A DNA stretch of 64,000 nucleotides from Lunularia cruciata (lineage: Eukaryota; Streptophyta; Marchantiopsida; Lunulariales; Lunulariaceae), in assembly GCA_948567375.1 (NCBI GenBank), contig OX419758.1, forward strand, positions 43,591,001 to 43,655,000, in the 5' to 3' direction. Positions within the stretch are counted from its first letter, which is position 1, and every line of letters begins with the position of its first letter. The translations under genes and the position numbers were made by a program. Of this stretch, positions 12,214 to 24,370 are shown one piece after another. A model generated the notes under the pieces. It saw only the letters and a list, made by a program, of their open reading frames with translations, made no database searches and was not told the DNA's origin.

Positions 12214-13277
12214 TCAACCACACAAGGTAGTTGAAGGTATTATGATTGAAGAATGAGTCTTTAAGACACCATATGTTTCAAGTTCTGGAATGCTTCTTTG
12301 TGCTTGGTAGTCCATTAAAAGCTTGAGGTCTTCTCCAAGAGGTTGGTCAATGGTTTGATCACATGCATAATAGTGGATGAATCTTTTATAAAAACTTGCC
12401 AATCCATTAAATGCAAGCAATTTTGTGTCATCCTTTAGAGTAAGCCAATCATTAATGGCCTTGATTTTCCATTCTTCCATCTTAATCTCCTTTGATAAGA
12501 TCTTATGACCCAAGAAGGTAAGTTCCTTCTACCAAAAGGTACACTGTGACTTCTTGCAGTAAAACTTCCATTGGCATAGCCGTCTTAGGACTTCTCACAC
12601 ATGATTTGCATATTTTGCCTCTGCCTTTGCTATAGATTAAAATATCATCCAAGAACATCATCATGCAAAAACCCAATATATAGCTTATCCAACACCCAAT
12701 GCATTTGATCCACAAACATTGCTAGAGCATTAATGAGCCCAAAAGGTAGAACTATCTATTCAAAATGTCCATACCTTGTACAAAAGGTAGTCTTTTGCAC
12801 ATCCTTTCTATCAATGGGAATCTACCAATAGTTGCTTTAGAGATCCAACTTGGAGAAGTATCAAGCTCCATTCAATTGACCAAGCAATTCATCAATTCAA
12901 GGCTAGTGATATGCACTCTTCACTATTTGTTGATTGAGGCCATGATAATCAATACAAAAGCTAAGTACTCCATCCTTCTTTGGAACAAATAGTATTGGTG
13001 CTTTCCAACGAGATGTACTATGTCGTATGAAATCCTTCTCCAACAAATCTGTCAATGTTATTTGGAGCTTGTCTAATTCTGTTGGTGAGAGCCAATGGAT
13101 TGGTCTACTCACTAGACTACTTCCTAGCAATAACTTAATCTTTAAGGGCATACCACGATCAAAGGGTAATGCCTTTGGCAAATCATCTAGAAACACATCT
13201 ATAAACTCTTGAACTATTTGATCAACCACTACTTGAAAAGGCTTTTGGACCTCATCAGATTCTCCATGCACAATCAA
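12214..13277 (-). pseudogene. Reverse transcriptase / RNase H relic (family B)
   Basis: The minus-strand frame 13277-12903 holds EFIDVFLDDLP, SPTELDKLQ, KDFIRHSTSRW, APILFVPKKDG and CIDYHGLNQQ, the classic start of Ty3/gypsy RT. About 12690-12640 reads FLDDILIYSKG, the active-site box (LDD). 12513-12214 reads GHKILS, then LLAFNGLASFYKRF, which leads into RNase H. Frameshifts separate these parts. The protein differs clearly from family A and from the methyltransferase-bearing family. Confidence 0.87.
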
Positions 13278-13879
13278 CTTGATTCACATCACAAAAATAG
13301 GCTTATCTTCTTCCAAAGCTTGATTCACTAATAAACTTCTAATCTTGGGATTGAATGTTCTTAGGTATCTTACTCAAAGGTGTCAAACATCCCAATTGGT
13401 AATTCCTATCTTGGTGTTGTATTTGAATTTATTGTTGGGTCCAATCAAATTGAATCTTATGACATTTAAGCCAAGGTAAACCTCAAATGATATCATAATG
13501 TAGAGGTGCTACTACAAACCTCATACACTCCAAATACTCCTTTCTAATCTTGAATGTAATTAGATTTGAGGTACATAATATAGAACACTTTCTACCATCC
13601 ATCATCAATCATCTACTTCTAATTATTGGCTTGATAGGAATACTTAATTCTCTTGCTAATTGCATGGACATGCGAGTCTTTGAACTTCTTGAATCAACAA
13701 AAATTTTATAATCATGATCAGATATCATACCATGCAAGTGAAGTAAACTTGCATAGGTCAAGCTTTCAAGCGTATTGGAACTAATCAAGTTCCCAATAAG
13801 TGGCCCAAATTCTCCTCTTGGGATTCTTTGTTTCCCTTATTACTGCACTCCACAAACTCCATTTGGGCAATTTGTTGGG

Positions 13880-14960
13880 ATCATCTATACTTGAGTGGAT
13901 ATTCAACAATGAAATGTCCACTTTGGCAGTAATAAAAGCAACCACCATTTTTTCATAGTCTTTTCACTATCTGCTATACAAAGTGATCTCCATTGGATGG
14001 CATCAATCTCCATTGGTGCCGGCTCCTCAACCCGTATGTAGTGTGTTGGCATGTTCTATGAAGGTCAAGGTCAAGACCAAGTTGTCACAACTAAGGAATC
14101 AAACCGTTTAGCCAATTGCATGGCTTCTTCTAAGTGTTTGGGCTCTCACATGGTCACTTCAAACTTGGTGTATGACTTTAAACCCCTCACAAATCTATCC
14201 AAAGATTCACCTTCTTGTATATTTAGATTTTGCATTATGGTTTTCTAGAATTGAGTAATGTAGTTTCTGATAGAACCAATTTGCTTCAATTTTTCCAATC
14301 TATCATGTGTAGTTTGTGTGGCATTTATAGTTTGAAATTGCCCAACTATTGCACTCTTGAATTCATCCAATGTTGAGATTGGTGCAACAAGATACCATTC
14401 AGCTCACTCCACTCAGAATTGCCACTATAGTTTTACCACTCCATCTAACTTTCTTGAAGCAAAGAGAATCTATCTCCTTTCATCTTGAAGATCTGTAACT
14501 TCAAAATAACATTCACAATTAAACACAAAATTCTCCACTATGCTTGCAAGATTTTTGCCTTCAAATATCTTGGGCTTTGTAAATTGTATTTTCTTTTCTC
14601 CTTCTCAAAATGGTACTCTCTTTACATGCTCTTGTTGTTGATGGTCTTGTTCTTCCAACAATCAAGCTTGATTTTTTATTGCATAGTAATGATAACTTTG
14701 AACATCACTGCCATGGCCACTACTCTATTAAACTACCTACAATTCTCTAAGTTAACATGTAGATGCAACACATCCACCATTTTCCATAAGTTATAATTGG
14801 AAGTACCAAGTGTTCATTAGATAGAGTGATTGCATTCAAAAAATATTGCCCAAAGTGTGAGATGATAAGTTGTGTGAAATGATGCTTGGGTAGTACATGG
14901 ACATGAAAATCCCAATGGTTAGCAAGAATGGATTTGGTGGTCTATAAATTCCATCTCATT
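13880..14960 (-). pseudogene. gag relic (family B)
   Basis: The stretch between RT and the primer-binding site should hold gag and protease. A decayed CCHC knuckle can be read on the minus strand near 13960-13910 (C-F-Y-Y-C, then SGHF, with the last cysteine changed). The rest has no open frame longer than about 100 codons on the correct strand, and I cannot identify individual gag domains. Confidence 0.5.
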
Positions 14961-14963
14961 CAT

Positions 14964-14975
14964 GCTTTGATACCA
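14964..14975 (-). promoter_or_regulatory. Primer-binding site of family B element
   Basis: The minus strand reads TGGTATCAAAGC directly inside the upper LTR, one base from the initiator tRNA-Met consensus TGGTATCAGAGC. It shows that 14976-15553 is the 5' LTR and that the element is transcribed leftwards. Confidence 0.85.
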
Positions 14976-15553
14976 ATATAAAAATCTGAGAAGAGAAATA
15001 AAAGAAGTGAAGATCACATTGAGACTCTTGAATGAGGAAAACTCCAAATGCCTTGCATGAGCTTGGGCATTGTTATTTATAAGAAAAATATGAAATAATG
15101 AAACAATGAAACGATGAAATATAAAGTCTAGAAGACCCAAAGAGTCAAAAGGCTAAGAACACAAGGATCTTGAGATAAGGCTCTTGAGAAGGCTTGAGGC
15201 TCTTGAGAAGCTTCCTAGAAGTTGTTTTCTTAGAGTGTATGCCAAGCTAACCAAGAAACTTTTTAAGAAATTCTCTTCTAAAAAACACTTACTTTGCATG
15301 CAAGCTAAGCTAGTTGGAAAACTTCCCAAGAAGCTTCCTTCTAGAAACCACCTGCTTGGTGTGCAAGTTAAGCTGCCCAAGAAATTTTCCAAGAAACTTC
15401 CTCCTATAAGTCACCACTTGGCATGCATATCACCCAATACTTGGAAATACCAAGTAGCTTCCTAGATACTTCTAGAATATTTGTATAATTCTTGGCTAAT
15501 TTAGCTTGCTACTTTGTTAATCTTGACTAACTTATCGGTAACCTCCACGGGTT
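14976..15553 (-). mobile_element. 5' LTR of family B element
   Basis: This is the partner of the LTR at 9852-10338, with three lysine-codon-like tandem blocks. The last bases that should read ATTGTTACA are replaced after CCTCCAC, where the host integrase sequence resumes, so this end is slightly deleted. The frames at 15153-15465 on either strand arise from the tandem blocks and are not genes. Confidence 0.75.
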
Positions 15554-15570
15554 ATAGCTTGTGTTGTTAT

Positions 15571-16122
15571 AGCTTCTTAGTCATTTTGGTGCACCAATTA
15601 AGGTTTTGACTAATCAAGGTAAATATTTCTTGGGAGAGTTTTAGGTCTTTTGTAACAATGCTTTGATTGATCATTGTACTACCTCCCAAGATCACCTTGA
15701 AACAAATGGCTTAGCAAATAGAGTGGTTAGACAGTGAAGTTGACTCTTGGGGATTATATAAGTATAGTTTGCAAAGTGATCACTTGGGATATTGGGATCT
15801 CCAATTACCTTGGCTGGACATGGGCTATCAGCTCAGTTGGAAAGCCTCCTTAGCATCCTTACTTTCTATTCTATGGATGAGATCTAAATTTACCTATAGC
15901 CATTTGTCATGATATTATTGTAGTTTTGGACTTAGATTATCTAGAATATGGGTGAGTGCATATTCTCAATGGGTAGAGATGTTTCAGAGTGTGATACCAA
16001 TGGCCTTTGAGAACTTAGCAATTGCTCAACATAAGAATACCTTACACTATGCTACTATTCAGGGAGGAGGTTATAGACCCTCAATCTATCAATTTCATTT
16101 AGGTGACTATGTGTATCTATAA
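15571..16122 (+). pseudogene. Integrase C-terminal relic
   Basis: This continues the integrase interrupted at 9851. It reads LSHFGAP.KVLTNQG, then NALIDHCTTSQDH, L.GH...QLESL and finally GDYVYL. It corresponds to residues from about 90 to the end of the frame at 60157-60981. Catalytic residues are partly lost: the aspartate of LTDQG has become asparagine. The frame ends in TAA TAG, and the TAG (16123-16125) is at the same codon as the TAG in the younger element. Confidence 0.8.
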
Positions 16123-16460
16123 TAGATTGCATTGACAACACTTGATGTTACTAAATGACGCATGATCTTGAGAGTGCACAAGTTTTTGTCTTCCAAAGTC
16201 CTCATATTGGAAGGATATGATGGTGTACATAGAGGATCTTATGCACTATCCGCCATACCACCTCCTATAAATTGATGCCACTATCAATCCAACCTTGGCT
16301 TGGTATGTGTAGGTTTGCAATCTATGTTATATGGCTCTTTTAGTGGAGCTACTATTTTGTTGGTGTATGATGGTTGTTTGAGAGGATGGCATATGGCATA
16401 TTTGACCCCCTTTCAAGGTGGTTCCTCAAGGTCAATGGCTATGTTCTAGATGTACTTGAC
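16123..16460 (+). pseudogene. PHD-finger relic downstream of integrase
   Basis: After the stop codons the plus strand reads LTTLDV, ILRVH, VLILEGYDGV, then QSMLYGS, GATILLVYDGC, RGWHMAY and, after a frameshift, VVPQGQWLCSRC and a stop. This aligns along its length with the frame at 59815-60114. Four of the eight zinc ligands remain readable (one Cys of the second pair, His, and the last Cys pair). Two others are Tyr, as expected from TGT to TAT changes. The module therefore predates this insertion. Confidence 0.82.
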
Positions 16461-16628
16461 CTATAGCTAATTCATCCTTTATGTGATATAGATTGCAAAC
16501 ATATGACTAACAATGGGACTCTATAGCACCCAATCTCTTGATCTTGGTCCACCATATGGCATATCACATACTTGGAATAGATGACTATCTAGAGTTAGAG
16601 GAACCTAATTGCCAATTAGGGAGGCAAT
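16461..16628 (+). other. 3' untranslated region and degenerate polypurine tract
   Basis: The segment aligns with 59646-59810 of the younger element (reverse complement). It ends in GGGAGGCAAT just before the LTR, the decayed form of the purine-rich primer site for plus-strand DNA synthesis. Confidence 0.7.
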
Positions 16629-17288
16629 TGTGGCACTTTAGAATTCATGTATGACTTATATATGAGTTTTGCTTCTATAGTGTATGATGTTGACAACAAT
16701 GTTTGTTGTGTAGTGAAGTATATGCATGAGAGTTATCACAACATTTGTAGCAATGAAAGTAGTTTGCTTGGATATTGGAGTGGTAATGTTTGCAATCATA
16801 GTTATTTTGGTAGTTGCTCATGGATTACTTGATGGTGGCCAGATTTCATGTTAGGTTAGAGATCACATGATGAGACACACTATCACTTGCACTATTTGCA
16901 CTATAAAATGGACCATAATTGATATTATTAGGGCTAGAGATCTAAGTCAAATAGAGGAGTGTACTTTCAAGGTGCAGCTTCAAAGAGCTCACTTCTCTCA
17001 TGTTGAGCCTTTGAGTTCCTAGCTATGGTAGATAAAGGCCAACAAGTTTCACCTAGAGTCTTTAAGCTAGAGTGCATGTGGCGTGATTGTAATCAATGCC
17101 CAATTGTTGATAGATTTTTGAGTGGAGGATGAAGTTCAAATCCAATTTGAGTGTGATTCAAGTAGAAGATTGTGAACTAATATTGTGGCATTTTAGAGTT
17201 TGTCTATGACTTATGTGTGAGTTGTACTTCTATGGTGTGTAATGTTGATAGTGACATATGTTGTGTAGCAATGTATATATGCACAAAA
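16629..17288 (+). mobile_element. 3' LTR with 105-bp terminal direct repeats (old copy)
   Basis: It starts TGTGGCAC after the purine tract. A roughly 105-bp unit (16629 to about 16734) recurs at 17184 to about 17288, 555 bp further on, the same spacing as in the younger LTR at 58984-59645. The two units in this old copy differ at many positions, mostly C/T and G/A. The right boundary is approximate. Confidence 0.75.
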
Positions 17289-18224
17289 TGGAGTTATAGT
17301 GGTCACCATTTTCAATTGAGGACTTTCAATCTTGGAAATTTTTGGGTATCAATACTTGTAGTAATATCTCAATGTGTCAGCACTTCAAGGAGAAGGAGAA
17401 AAGTTTAAATATGTTGGCTTTTCAATTCTCTATGTTGAAGCAAATATGGAAGGTACAACCCTTCCTTAACAATGTCCTATTAGTCTCAATACCAATGTTG
17501 AAATTCCCTTGCTCACAATTGCATTCTACTTATGCCAATTGTAAATTTCAAGATCTTTTAAACATGGTGTCCATGGGACCTTTGGGTTGTCTTCATCAAG
17601 ACTGAAGAGTAAAATTGTGGAAGCTTGAAAAAGGTGTAAATTAGTGGAGATTGAAGCACACAAGATAGTAAAAGCGGAAAAGTTATGTTTAAAGATGAAA
17701 TAGAAAAGAGTTTATTCATTTCGAAGTTAGATAAGGGAAGAATCAAAGAGAGAAATGCTAAATCTCAGAAATATCATTCTATGATCTTAGAATTAGACAA
17801 AGCGAGAAAGACATTGGATGAAATCAAGAGTATAACGATTATACTCTCTCATGTAGATACCACCCTTAGTGAGAGTTTTAGTAGCAATACAATGATTAGT
17901 GATCAATGGTTGATTGATTCATTTCACTGAGTGATTATTGTGATTACACTAGTCAAATGTAGTTATGTACAAAAAGTTAAATAAATTGATTTTTACATCT
18001 AAATTTTGCTCAGCCACACCTCTTTTCCCACCTAAACTAGAAGTTGCAATAGTGTTTGTCTTCTTGCTCAAAATTTCAAGTTGTGGTATGCGGTATGGTT
18101 TTTCCTTGCCTATGCTAGCTCTTATTTCTCCTCATGCATTGGTCTCCCATTGTTTGGAATTTTTCCTTTTTAGCAATGCTTTTTATTTTTGCAATGCTTT
18201 GAATGATAACAACATGTGTCGTCG

Positions 18225-18470
18225 GGGTTTTGTCCAGATTCCGCCAAGGTTTTGCTATATTTTTTTCTGGAAAAAAGTTGTGTTGTGGTTCCACCTAGGT
18301 TCTGCCATCCTTTTGTGGGTTGTGGTCTGGTTCCACCCAGGTTCTGTCATGATTGTGTTGGTTCTGGTCAGGTTCTGCATGGGTTTTGTTGTGCTTTTGT
18401 TATTTCTTCTCGGGTTCCACCATGGTTTTGCTGGACAAAAATGTTTAGGGTTGGGTTTTGCTTGAGTTTT
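18225..18470 (+). repeat. Irregular GGTTCCACC/GGTTCTGCC repeats
   Basis: The motif GGTTC(C/T) followed by CACC or TGCC and a TTTTGTG-rich spacer recurs about six times at irregular intervals of roughly 20-40 bp. It makes all forward frames open for a stretch, which explains the 90-160-codon frames here. I do not regard these as genes. Confidence 0.5.
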
Positions 18471-19511
18471 GTCAAAATTTTGCAAGAATTTTTGCCATTG
18501 TTTCAGTAGGCTTTTGTTTGACCTTAACAATCAAGCTTACACATGGGTTTGGTTTGGAAAAAAAGACTTGGTTTGGAAGAACATTGTGGAGATAAAGGGT
18601 GGCCAATGTAATAATGGGTTAAGTTGGCAAGAGAGAGCTCTGAGGTGTGTAAAAACATATCACAAGGAACTAAAACATGGTCAAAAGGACTCAAGAATAA
18701 GTACAAAAAAAGACAAAAAAAAGAAACATATACAAGATACAAGCAAAAGAACATCAGCCATTCTTCAGAACTCTTGACTTATGACTCTCAAAAATCTGCA
18801 ATCACACTCCGTAACAAAAAAAACCTCTAAGTCCTAGTTTCCCGTTCCTTCCTCTCTCCTTTCAGATCAGCCTCAAGGTTTTCTCAGAATTTCAAAACAT
18901 GAAGCAAATGTGACTTGGCTCCTTCCTCTTCTCTCAAGAGATAAATGCCTGAAAGCAATTTTTGAAAGTTACCCTCTTCTTTAAATGTTTTCTCCTTCTT
19001 CATTTTGCTTCCTCTTGCCTCAATGGATCACTGTTCAACTTTGCTGCCTCTCAACGGATCAATCTTGAACTTTGCTACCTCTCTAATATTTGAAAGTTGA
19101 CCTATGAATATTTCCTTTCTCCATCCTCGTCCAATCAAAACTCAGATTTTTGAAAATTCTGCTCTTCCTAAATTCTATTCTACTTCCTCCTCCTGAACTC
19201 TGTATCTGAATACTGTGCTTCTTGACTTGGCTTAAATTCTCCTTCCTCCTCATGGCACCACAACACTCTTGAATCAAACCCCCTTTCTTGTACCACTCCA
19301 CTCTCAAAACTCTTGCAGATCTTTAATGCTATTCCTACATAATCTAAACTCCCAATATATATAGGGAAGTTGCTTTGAAGGGAAAAGGTGTTTTTTTGTG
19401 TTCACCTTTGATACAGCAAAAATTATCTCTTATATAGTGACCACCCTTGCTCTCAAGTACACATTTTATTTATAGTGACTCCTCTCTTCACACACCTTTA
19501 AACTAGTTTTC

Positions 19512-19640
19512 AACTAGGCAAAATATGGATATCCGGCTCACTTTGGAGTAGTTTGCAACTGGGTAAATATGGATATCCGGGTTCACTTTATAAAAGTTAA
19601 CAACTCCATAAATATGGGTATATTTCTCACTTGCTATAAC
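19512..19640 (+). repeat. 45-bp tandem repeat, about 2.8 units
   Basis: Units start at 19512, 19557 and 19602, each beginning AACT. The first two share AAATATGGATATCCGG and TCACTTT. The third is more diverged. Confidence 0.75.
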
Positions 19641-21351
19641 CAACTAACTACTAATAAATCCACACCAACTAATAGACACACTAACAACAAGCTAACCAAA
19701 ACACACAACATTGAACAAAAGATCTTTGCTCTCTTCAGAAATGCTCTTTTCAAATAATCATCACTAATTATTACAGTTGGTTACAAAAATATAGCACATC
19801 TAATATCTCTTGGTTTCAAACTTTTAAAACTAACCAAACATTAGAGGTTCAAAATCCCAACTTGCCTATTAAAATTGAGACACATATTCACTGCCATTAC
19901 ACCTATTTCCTCTCTATCTTGAACATGACTTTTACCATAAATATATTAGTCATGTTTGCATCTGCTTCTTCATCTAAACACTCTTCTTCTTCCACACATT
20001 TGCTCTATGATCAAAATGTTATGCAAAATTATACACACACTGATCCAACAGAATCCAACATAGAAGATACATATCTCTACTTTTCTGAATTCTTAATTGA
20101 ACTCAAAATTCCCACAAGGAATGCCATCTACCTTTAAAAACTCAAATGCAATGCTTGTTAACAACACAAGTCCTAGCTACACATTTATTGAAATCTATGT
20201 TATCTAAAGTCTGTGGCACTTGAAATCATTGCACCAAATGCATCATAAGAACATATCTAGAATCACCTAATAGTTATTGATGGTGTTCAAATCAATTATT
20301 TACTCCTCAATGATTCAAATCCTTCCATAGGGGATGGTAAGAGGGTGGCATACCTACATAACAACCAACGAAATAGTGAGTGGAGAGTAATACAAGGATC
20401 TCACAAAAAATGCTCTTACCTACATGACAACCAAGAAAATGGCCAATGAGAGCACCATACAAGAATCTCATAAAAATTTGCTCAAGCAAAATATAAGGAT
20501 CACTATTCACATATAAAAAATTAAACAAAACCCTAAACCCTCTCCTCTTACCTATATCCCATTCCTTCCCATTTTGACATTCGCCCTAGCTGCCATCCCT
20601 GCCTGGACTGTCGCATCTCCTTTGCACGTGGGCCCAGCGGGATATGTTTTGTGAGAAATTTTAGCTGGACTACTGGTAAAGAAATTGCCCAAAATTTTGT
20701 GGCGATAAAGAGCGAATTAAACTAAAATTTGACGGCCCTTTTTGATCTTGAGGTCCGTTGTTTGACCTTTGCATGTCGCAATCCGCTCCACTAAAACTTT
20801 TGATTCTTCACGAACTCCACAGGACGAAGACATGAAGGGTAATTTATATCCTGCTCAGTTGGCTGTCCATGGATCCTCGTTACCTAGTGATTGAGTCATT
20901 GAAAGACGTTCTGATTGCTCTACTCATTCTTCTCAGGTTATCGATAGCTGATACGTTTAGTGAAATTGTCCGTGCTTTCCCAGCAGGTTCTTGCTACACT
21001 GCCACTCCTCACCACGACTCTCTTACTTAGATTGAAAATTAAAGGAAATCTTATAGAAACGTGTCCATACTTCATAGAAATTCCTGAGTTTCAAAGAGTG
21101 CGCCGAGCTGCAAATGAGATGGTTGAGAGTGGTTGAAGGGTGTTAACACTCTTCACGTGTATGGAGGCCTTTCTCAGTAAATTATGTACATATGTACAGT
21201 ATTGCTGCCATCATGCCATGCATAGCGTTGCCTTGCATGCTGACATTTTGTAAGACTTGCTTTGAAGATTCAGCTAATCAAGTGCAATGTCCACTTAGAG
21301 CTACTCACGATTGGAAACAGGACAGTAGAGCTTGCATATTTGGCGTTTGCT

Positions 21352-21375
21352 CCCTATCTATCTATCTATCTATCG
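21352..21375 (+). repeat. (CTAT)n microsatellite
   Basis: About five consecutive CTAT units form a short microsatellite. Confidence 0.85.
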
Positions 21376-21386
21376 AGTGTATGACG

Positions 21387-21403
21387 AAGGCGACCGCGTA
21401 GGA
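21387..21403 (-). mobile_element. 17-bp stub matching the non-LTR element 3' end
   Basis: The plus strand reads AAGGCGACCGCGTAGGA, identical to 23801-23817 where the non-LTR copy ends. The flanks are unrelated. It may be an extremely 5'-truncated insertion or a conserved 3'-tail relic. Confidence 0.45.
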
Positions 21404-24370
21404 CTGTGTGTCTAGTATTGACTGTCGATTACGTCGATTACGTTAGCACGAGAACCACGAGAACCACCAAAGTATCTCTGTTACAATTGAAGATACTTTC
21501 CATGAGAAGGAAGCAAGTACTACTTTCACAAATTCTAAACTAAACTTCTTCATTTACATTCGCGTCACTATCGTTGGGAGTAATGTAACAGTATGTGCAG
21601 ATAACTTCATTTCTTCATACAGGAGATAAATCCAATTCAAATTATGCGGCACGATATCCACGTAGCCCCACACGCAACCACACAAAAATGCAGGGTTGGT
21701 CTCACAGAGATCCAGATCTGTGGTATCCTTGAACCTCTTGCGGAAAATCAGGATTATTGAACTTTGGCTTTCCCCGTGCTCGGCAGGTTATTCAATCTTC
21801 TACGATAAGTATACAAGTACTCTGTCTTCAACATGCAACACTGTCAGTAACCCACACATCCAAGAATGGGAATAAGGTTGAGATCAGTCCACTGGTGCCG
21901 TAATTAAACGCCGCTGAAATCGAATATCCATCTCTTCGAGCATATGCACGAGCTTTATAATGTGCCAGACCGATTGACGGTTCATCACCGCCGAGAATCC
22001 ACAGGTTGCGTATGACCGCCAGTGTGACCTTGTTGATACGAGAACTTGACTTTCACTACAATCGAGAATATTAGTCAGATAAATATACCCAGCACAATGA
22101 ACTGGCACATTATCCGTCACTTCAATCGAATATATCTAAGTGGAGAGAGAACGGATCAGAACAACATATGCGAATCGTGACCCACTAGAAAGTGGTAGAA
22201 CGAGCAACTATATCAGTGGACAGAAGATTTGAGTCAGATACAAGAAGGTGTCATCACTCATTGACAAACCTGCCTTTTGGGCCAACCGTTTGGACTCCGG
22301 GTACCCACTTACTTTACGCTTAACAATTATCCACTAGTTGATCCAAAGTCTAGATTCCACCCACCGAATTGCAGATCCTATATCCAGAAACTTTAACGTA
22401 GCTGAATCAATTTGGTCTGTGAGTTGGTCTCACTCAGAGAAAGGAGCCAGCCATGACGTACGTTAGATTGGGAGTTGGAGAGTTGTCCTCCAATCTGGAG
22501 TGGAAGAGGTCGTGGACGCCTTCTAAGTTTTGTTTGTATTAACAGTCGTATGCAAGCTAGGAGGCGGTTGGACTTATGAATGCCTTTAGTCGAGGGCGAG
22601 TGAGGATAGGGCAGAACATATACAAGCTATGAGGCTGTTGCGATTGGAAGTTTGAATGCTTTTTTAACTGGAGGGCAAGTGAGGATAGGGGAGAAGGGAG
22701 ATTAGAAGCACAAGAGAGAAAGAAACCCCATCAATTACTAATACAATATATAGTACATCACTTATAAACAGATAATGTAATATTTGTCTCTGTTTTTTAT
22801 TTTATTATAGGTTATTTTGAAATTTATAAATAATTTCAAAATAAATATAGGTGTAGGTTCTTTTAGCGTTTTAGAAATATGTTAATTTGTTCTAGTTTTA
22901 CTGATATTAAATTAAATTGAATTTTATTTAGTTTCTTTTATTGTTATGCAAATATGGTAGAGCACAGTGATTAATTTATACCTTTTTATTTTGAATATCT
23001 TGGTTTTAGAACGCTTGTTCTCTTATGATTTTGTTAGACAACTATACATATGAGAAATGAAAGTTACGAGTATTGTACTTTTTTGCTCTTTGAGAATTAA
23101 TACTTATATATGTGAAATGAGGGATTTAATTTTTTAGTGGTTTGGTTGATTCAAGAGGTACACTTTCGAGTCTGTTATGCAGCCTTGTGCAAGGCATGGG
23201 TTTTACTCCCATGAGGTTTTAGTTTGCTCTATCAGCTGCGCCAACGAGAGCGTGAGAGCTGAGCATGAGAGTATGCGCACTTAGTGAGGAATTAAAGACT
23301 TCCATCAGCATGAGAAATTGAAGGTGATTCACAGTACATAGTATGGTCTGTGAGGGTGAGAGTAGTGCGCTTGAGAGCTCTTTGAGAAATTAATCAACGA
23401 ATAATTTCCTACCTTTCAATAGCTGTCGCCCTTTTCCAACAGCTGTTGTTATGAATGTGAGTAATTATCGGCGCTTGTCATCCTCACGGGAATGGAAGGA
23501 ATTAAGCAAACGAGTAAGCTAGATTAGCTCATGACACCTTGAAAGCTTTATCCAGTTGAGTTAATCAAAGAGTAACTAACTGGCATACACCCAGTGCACG
23601 TTTTCTACTAGGTCCTGTGTTGGCCTGCGGGTCATTGAAGAGGTCTTGTATCGAGCGGCCGTCCTGTTAGGATCCATTTTAGCATAATTTCTAGAGCTTT
23701 TTCCCGATAAGATGGCGTGGTATTGGTATAGCATTGACTGTATGGGTGAATCTTAAGCATGCGGTTTGGCTGCAATTGTATAGTCTCATGATTAGATGCA
23801 AAGGCGACCGCGTAGGAAGACGAAGGATGGGAAGACCCCATAAGGCCGCACAAGGGAGAGAAAAAAAGTAACATGGGGCTAAGCCCCAATAGAGTCTATA
23901 TGAGAAATCTGCCCTCCCACACCTAAGATATACGAGCTATGCAAGTTGTATGGTCTACACACAACTGGAGCATCGGAAGAATGGAGCTCTCCTATGGATT
24001 GCACCAGCCATTACCCTTTGTAGAGCAATGGACACACGATGTCCAAAATATACTACAAAGTATGAGAGTGAAAGTGGTACCCCCTGATGCCTAACATGAT
24101 AAGCTCTTGCACACTCCTTGACAAATGTGTCAAATGTCGTGTCCATCGCTCTATATAACTCCAAGGCTAGAGGAACAAAGAGGTGACCTTGCTGCATGCC
24201 CCTATACTTGGAGACCTTGCAACCTACTGCTGCAGGTTGCAAGGTCATCCAAGAGGATGGGTAATCACTCCTTCTGAAACTGTATCCCATGTAGGGTCCG
24301 TAAACACGACATCCGCTACTATCACTTGATCATTTTGGACCATGTATAAGTCTACCCTGACATGTGTTGT

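Larger units (their letters stand above)
9852..15553 (-). mobile_element. Family B Ty3/gypsy element nested in the integrase
   Basis: This minus-strand LTR retrotransposon has an LTR at each end, a primer-binding site beside the upper LTR, and gag, RT, RNase H and integrase relics in the expected order from high to low coordinates. It splits the integrase of the older element: the codons before 9852 (equivalent to YSFLD) continue after about 15570 (LSHFGAP). The exact outer bases are decayed, and I could not define a clean target-site duplication. All frames are broken. Confidence 0.85.
6940..17288 (+). mobile_element. Old Ty3/gypsy element with methyltransferase and PHD relics
   Basis: This is a decayed plus-strand relative of the element at 58984-64000. 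In order it holds the C-terminal part of the DNA methyltransferase, a linker, reverse transcriptase, RNase H, integrase (split by a family B insertion at 9852-15553), a PHD-finger relic, a purine-rich tract and the 3' LTR. Its 5' part is missing beyond the family A insertion on the left. Sequence is poor in CpG and rich in TG/CA, as expected after long methylation and deamination. It is valuable because it shows the methyltransferase and PHD modules were already part of the family when this copy inserted. Confidence 0.85.
17289..20500. other. No recognisable gene; low-complexity and AT-rich DNA
   Basis: I see no conserved domain in either strand. A plus-strand frame at 17685-17930 (81 codons) is charged and possibly coiled coil, but I cannot tie it to a family. 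18225-18470 is an irregular GT/CT-rich repeat, 19512-19640 is a 45-bp tandem repeat, and 19000-19080 has a short duplicated GGATCA-TTGAACTTTGCT-like motif. Confidence 0.5.
20501..23800. other. Unique-looking DNA, no gene recognised
   Basis: Base composition is more balanced than in the flanking transposons, and CpG is present. No frame exceeds about 80 codons with any recognisable motif. It contains a CTAT microsatellite near 21352-21375 and a 17-bp stub identical to the 3' terminus of the non-LTR element (21387-21403). 22740-23150 is strongly AT-rich. Confidence 0.5.

Noticed and set aside
17685-17930. Charged 81-codon frame, possibly coiled coil
   Set aside because: Surrounded by stop-rich, repeat-like DNA, with no recognisable family; not enough support for a gene.
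23181-23250. tRNA-like sequence on the minus strand (TGGCGCAGCTGATAGAGC followed by a CATGGG...CCCATG stem)
   Set aside because: The D-arm-like box A is good, but the anticodon arm is too short, there is no GGTTCRANTCC box B and the acceptor ends do not pair. At most it is a decayed tRNA-derived SINE head.
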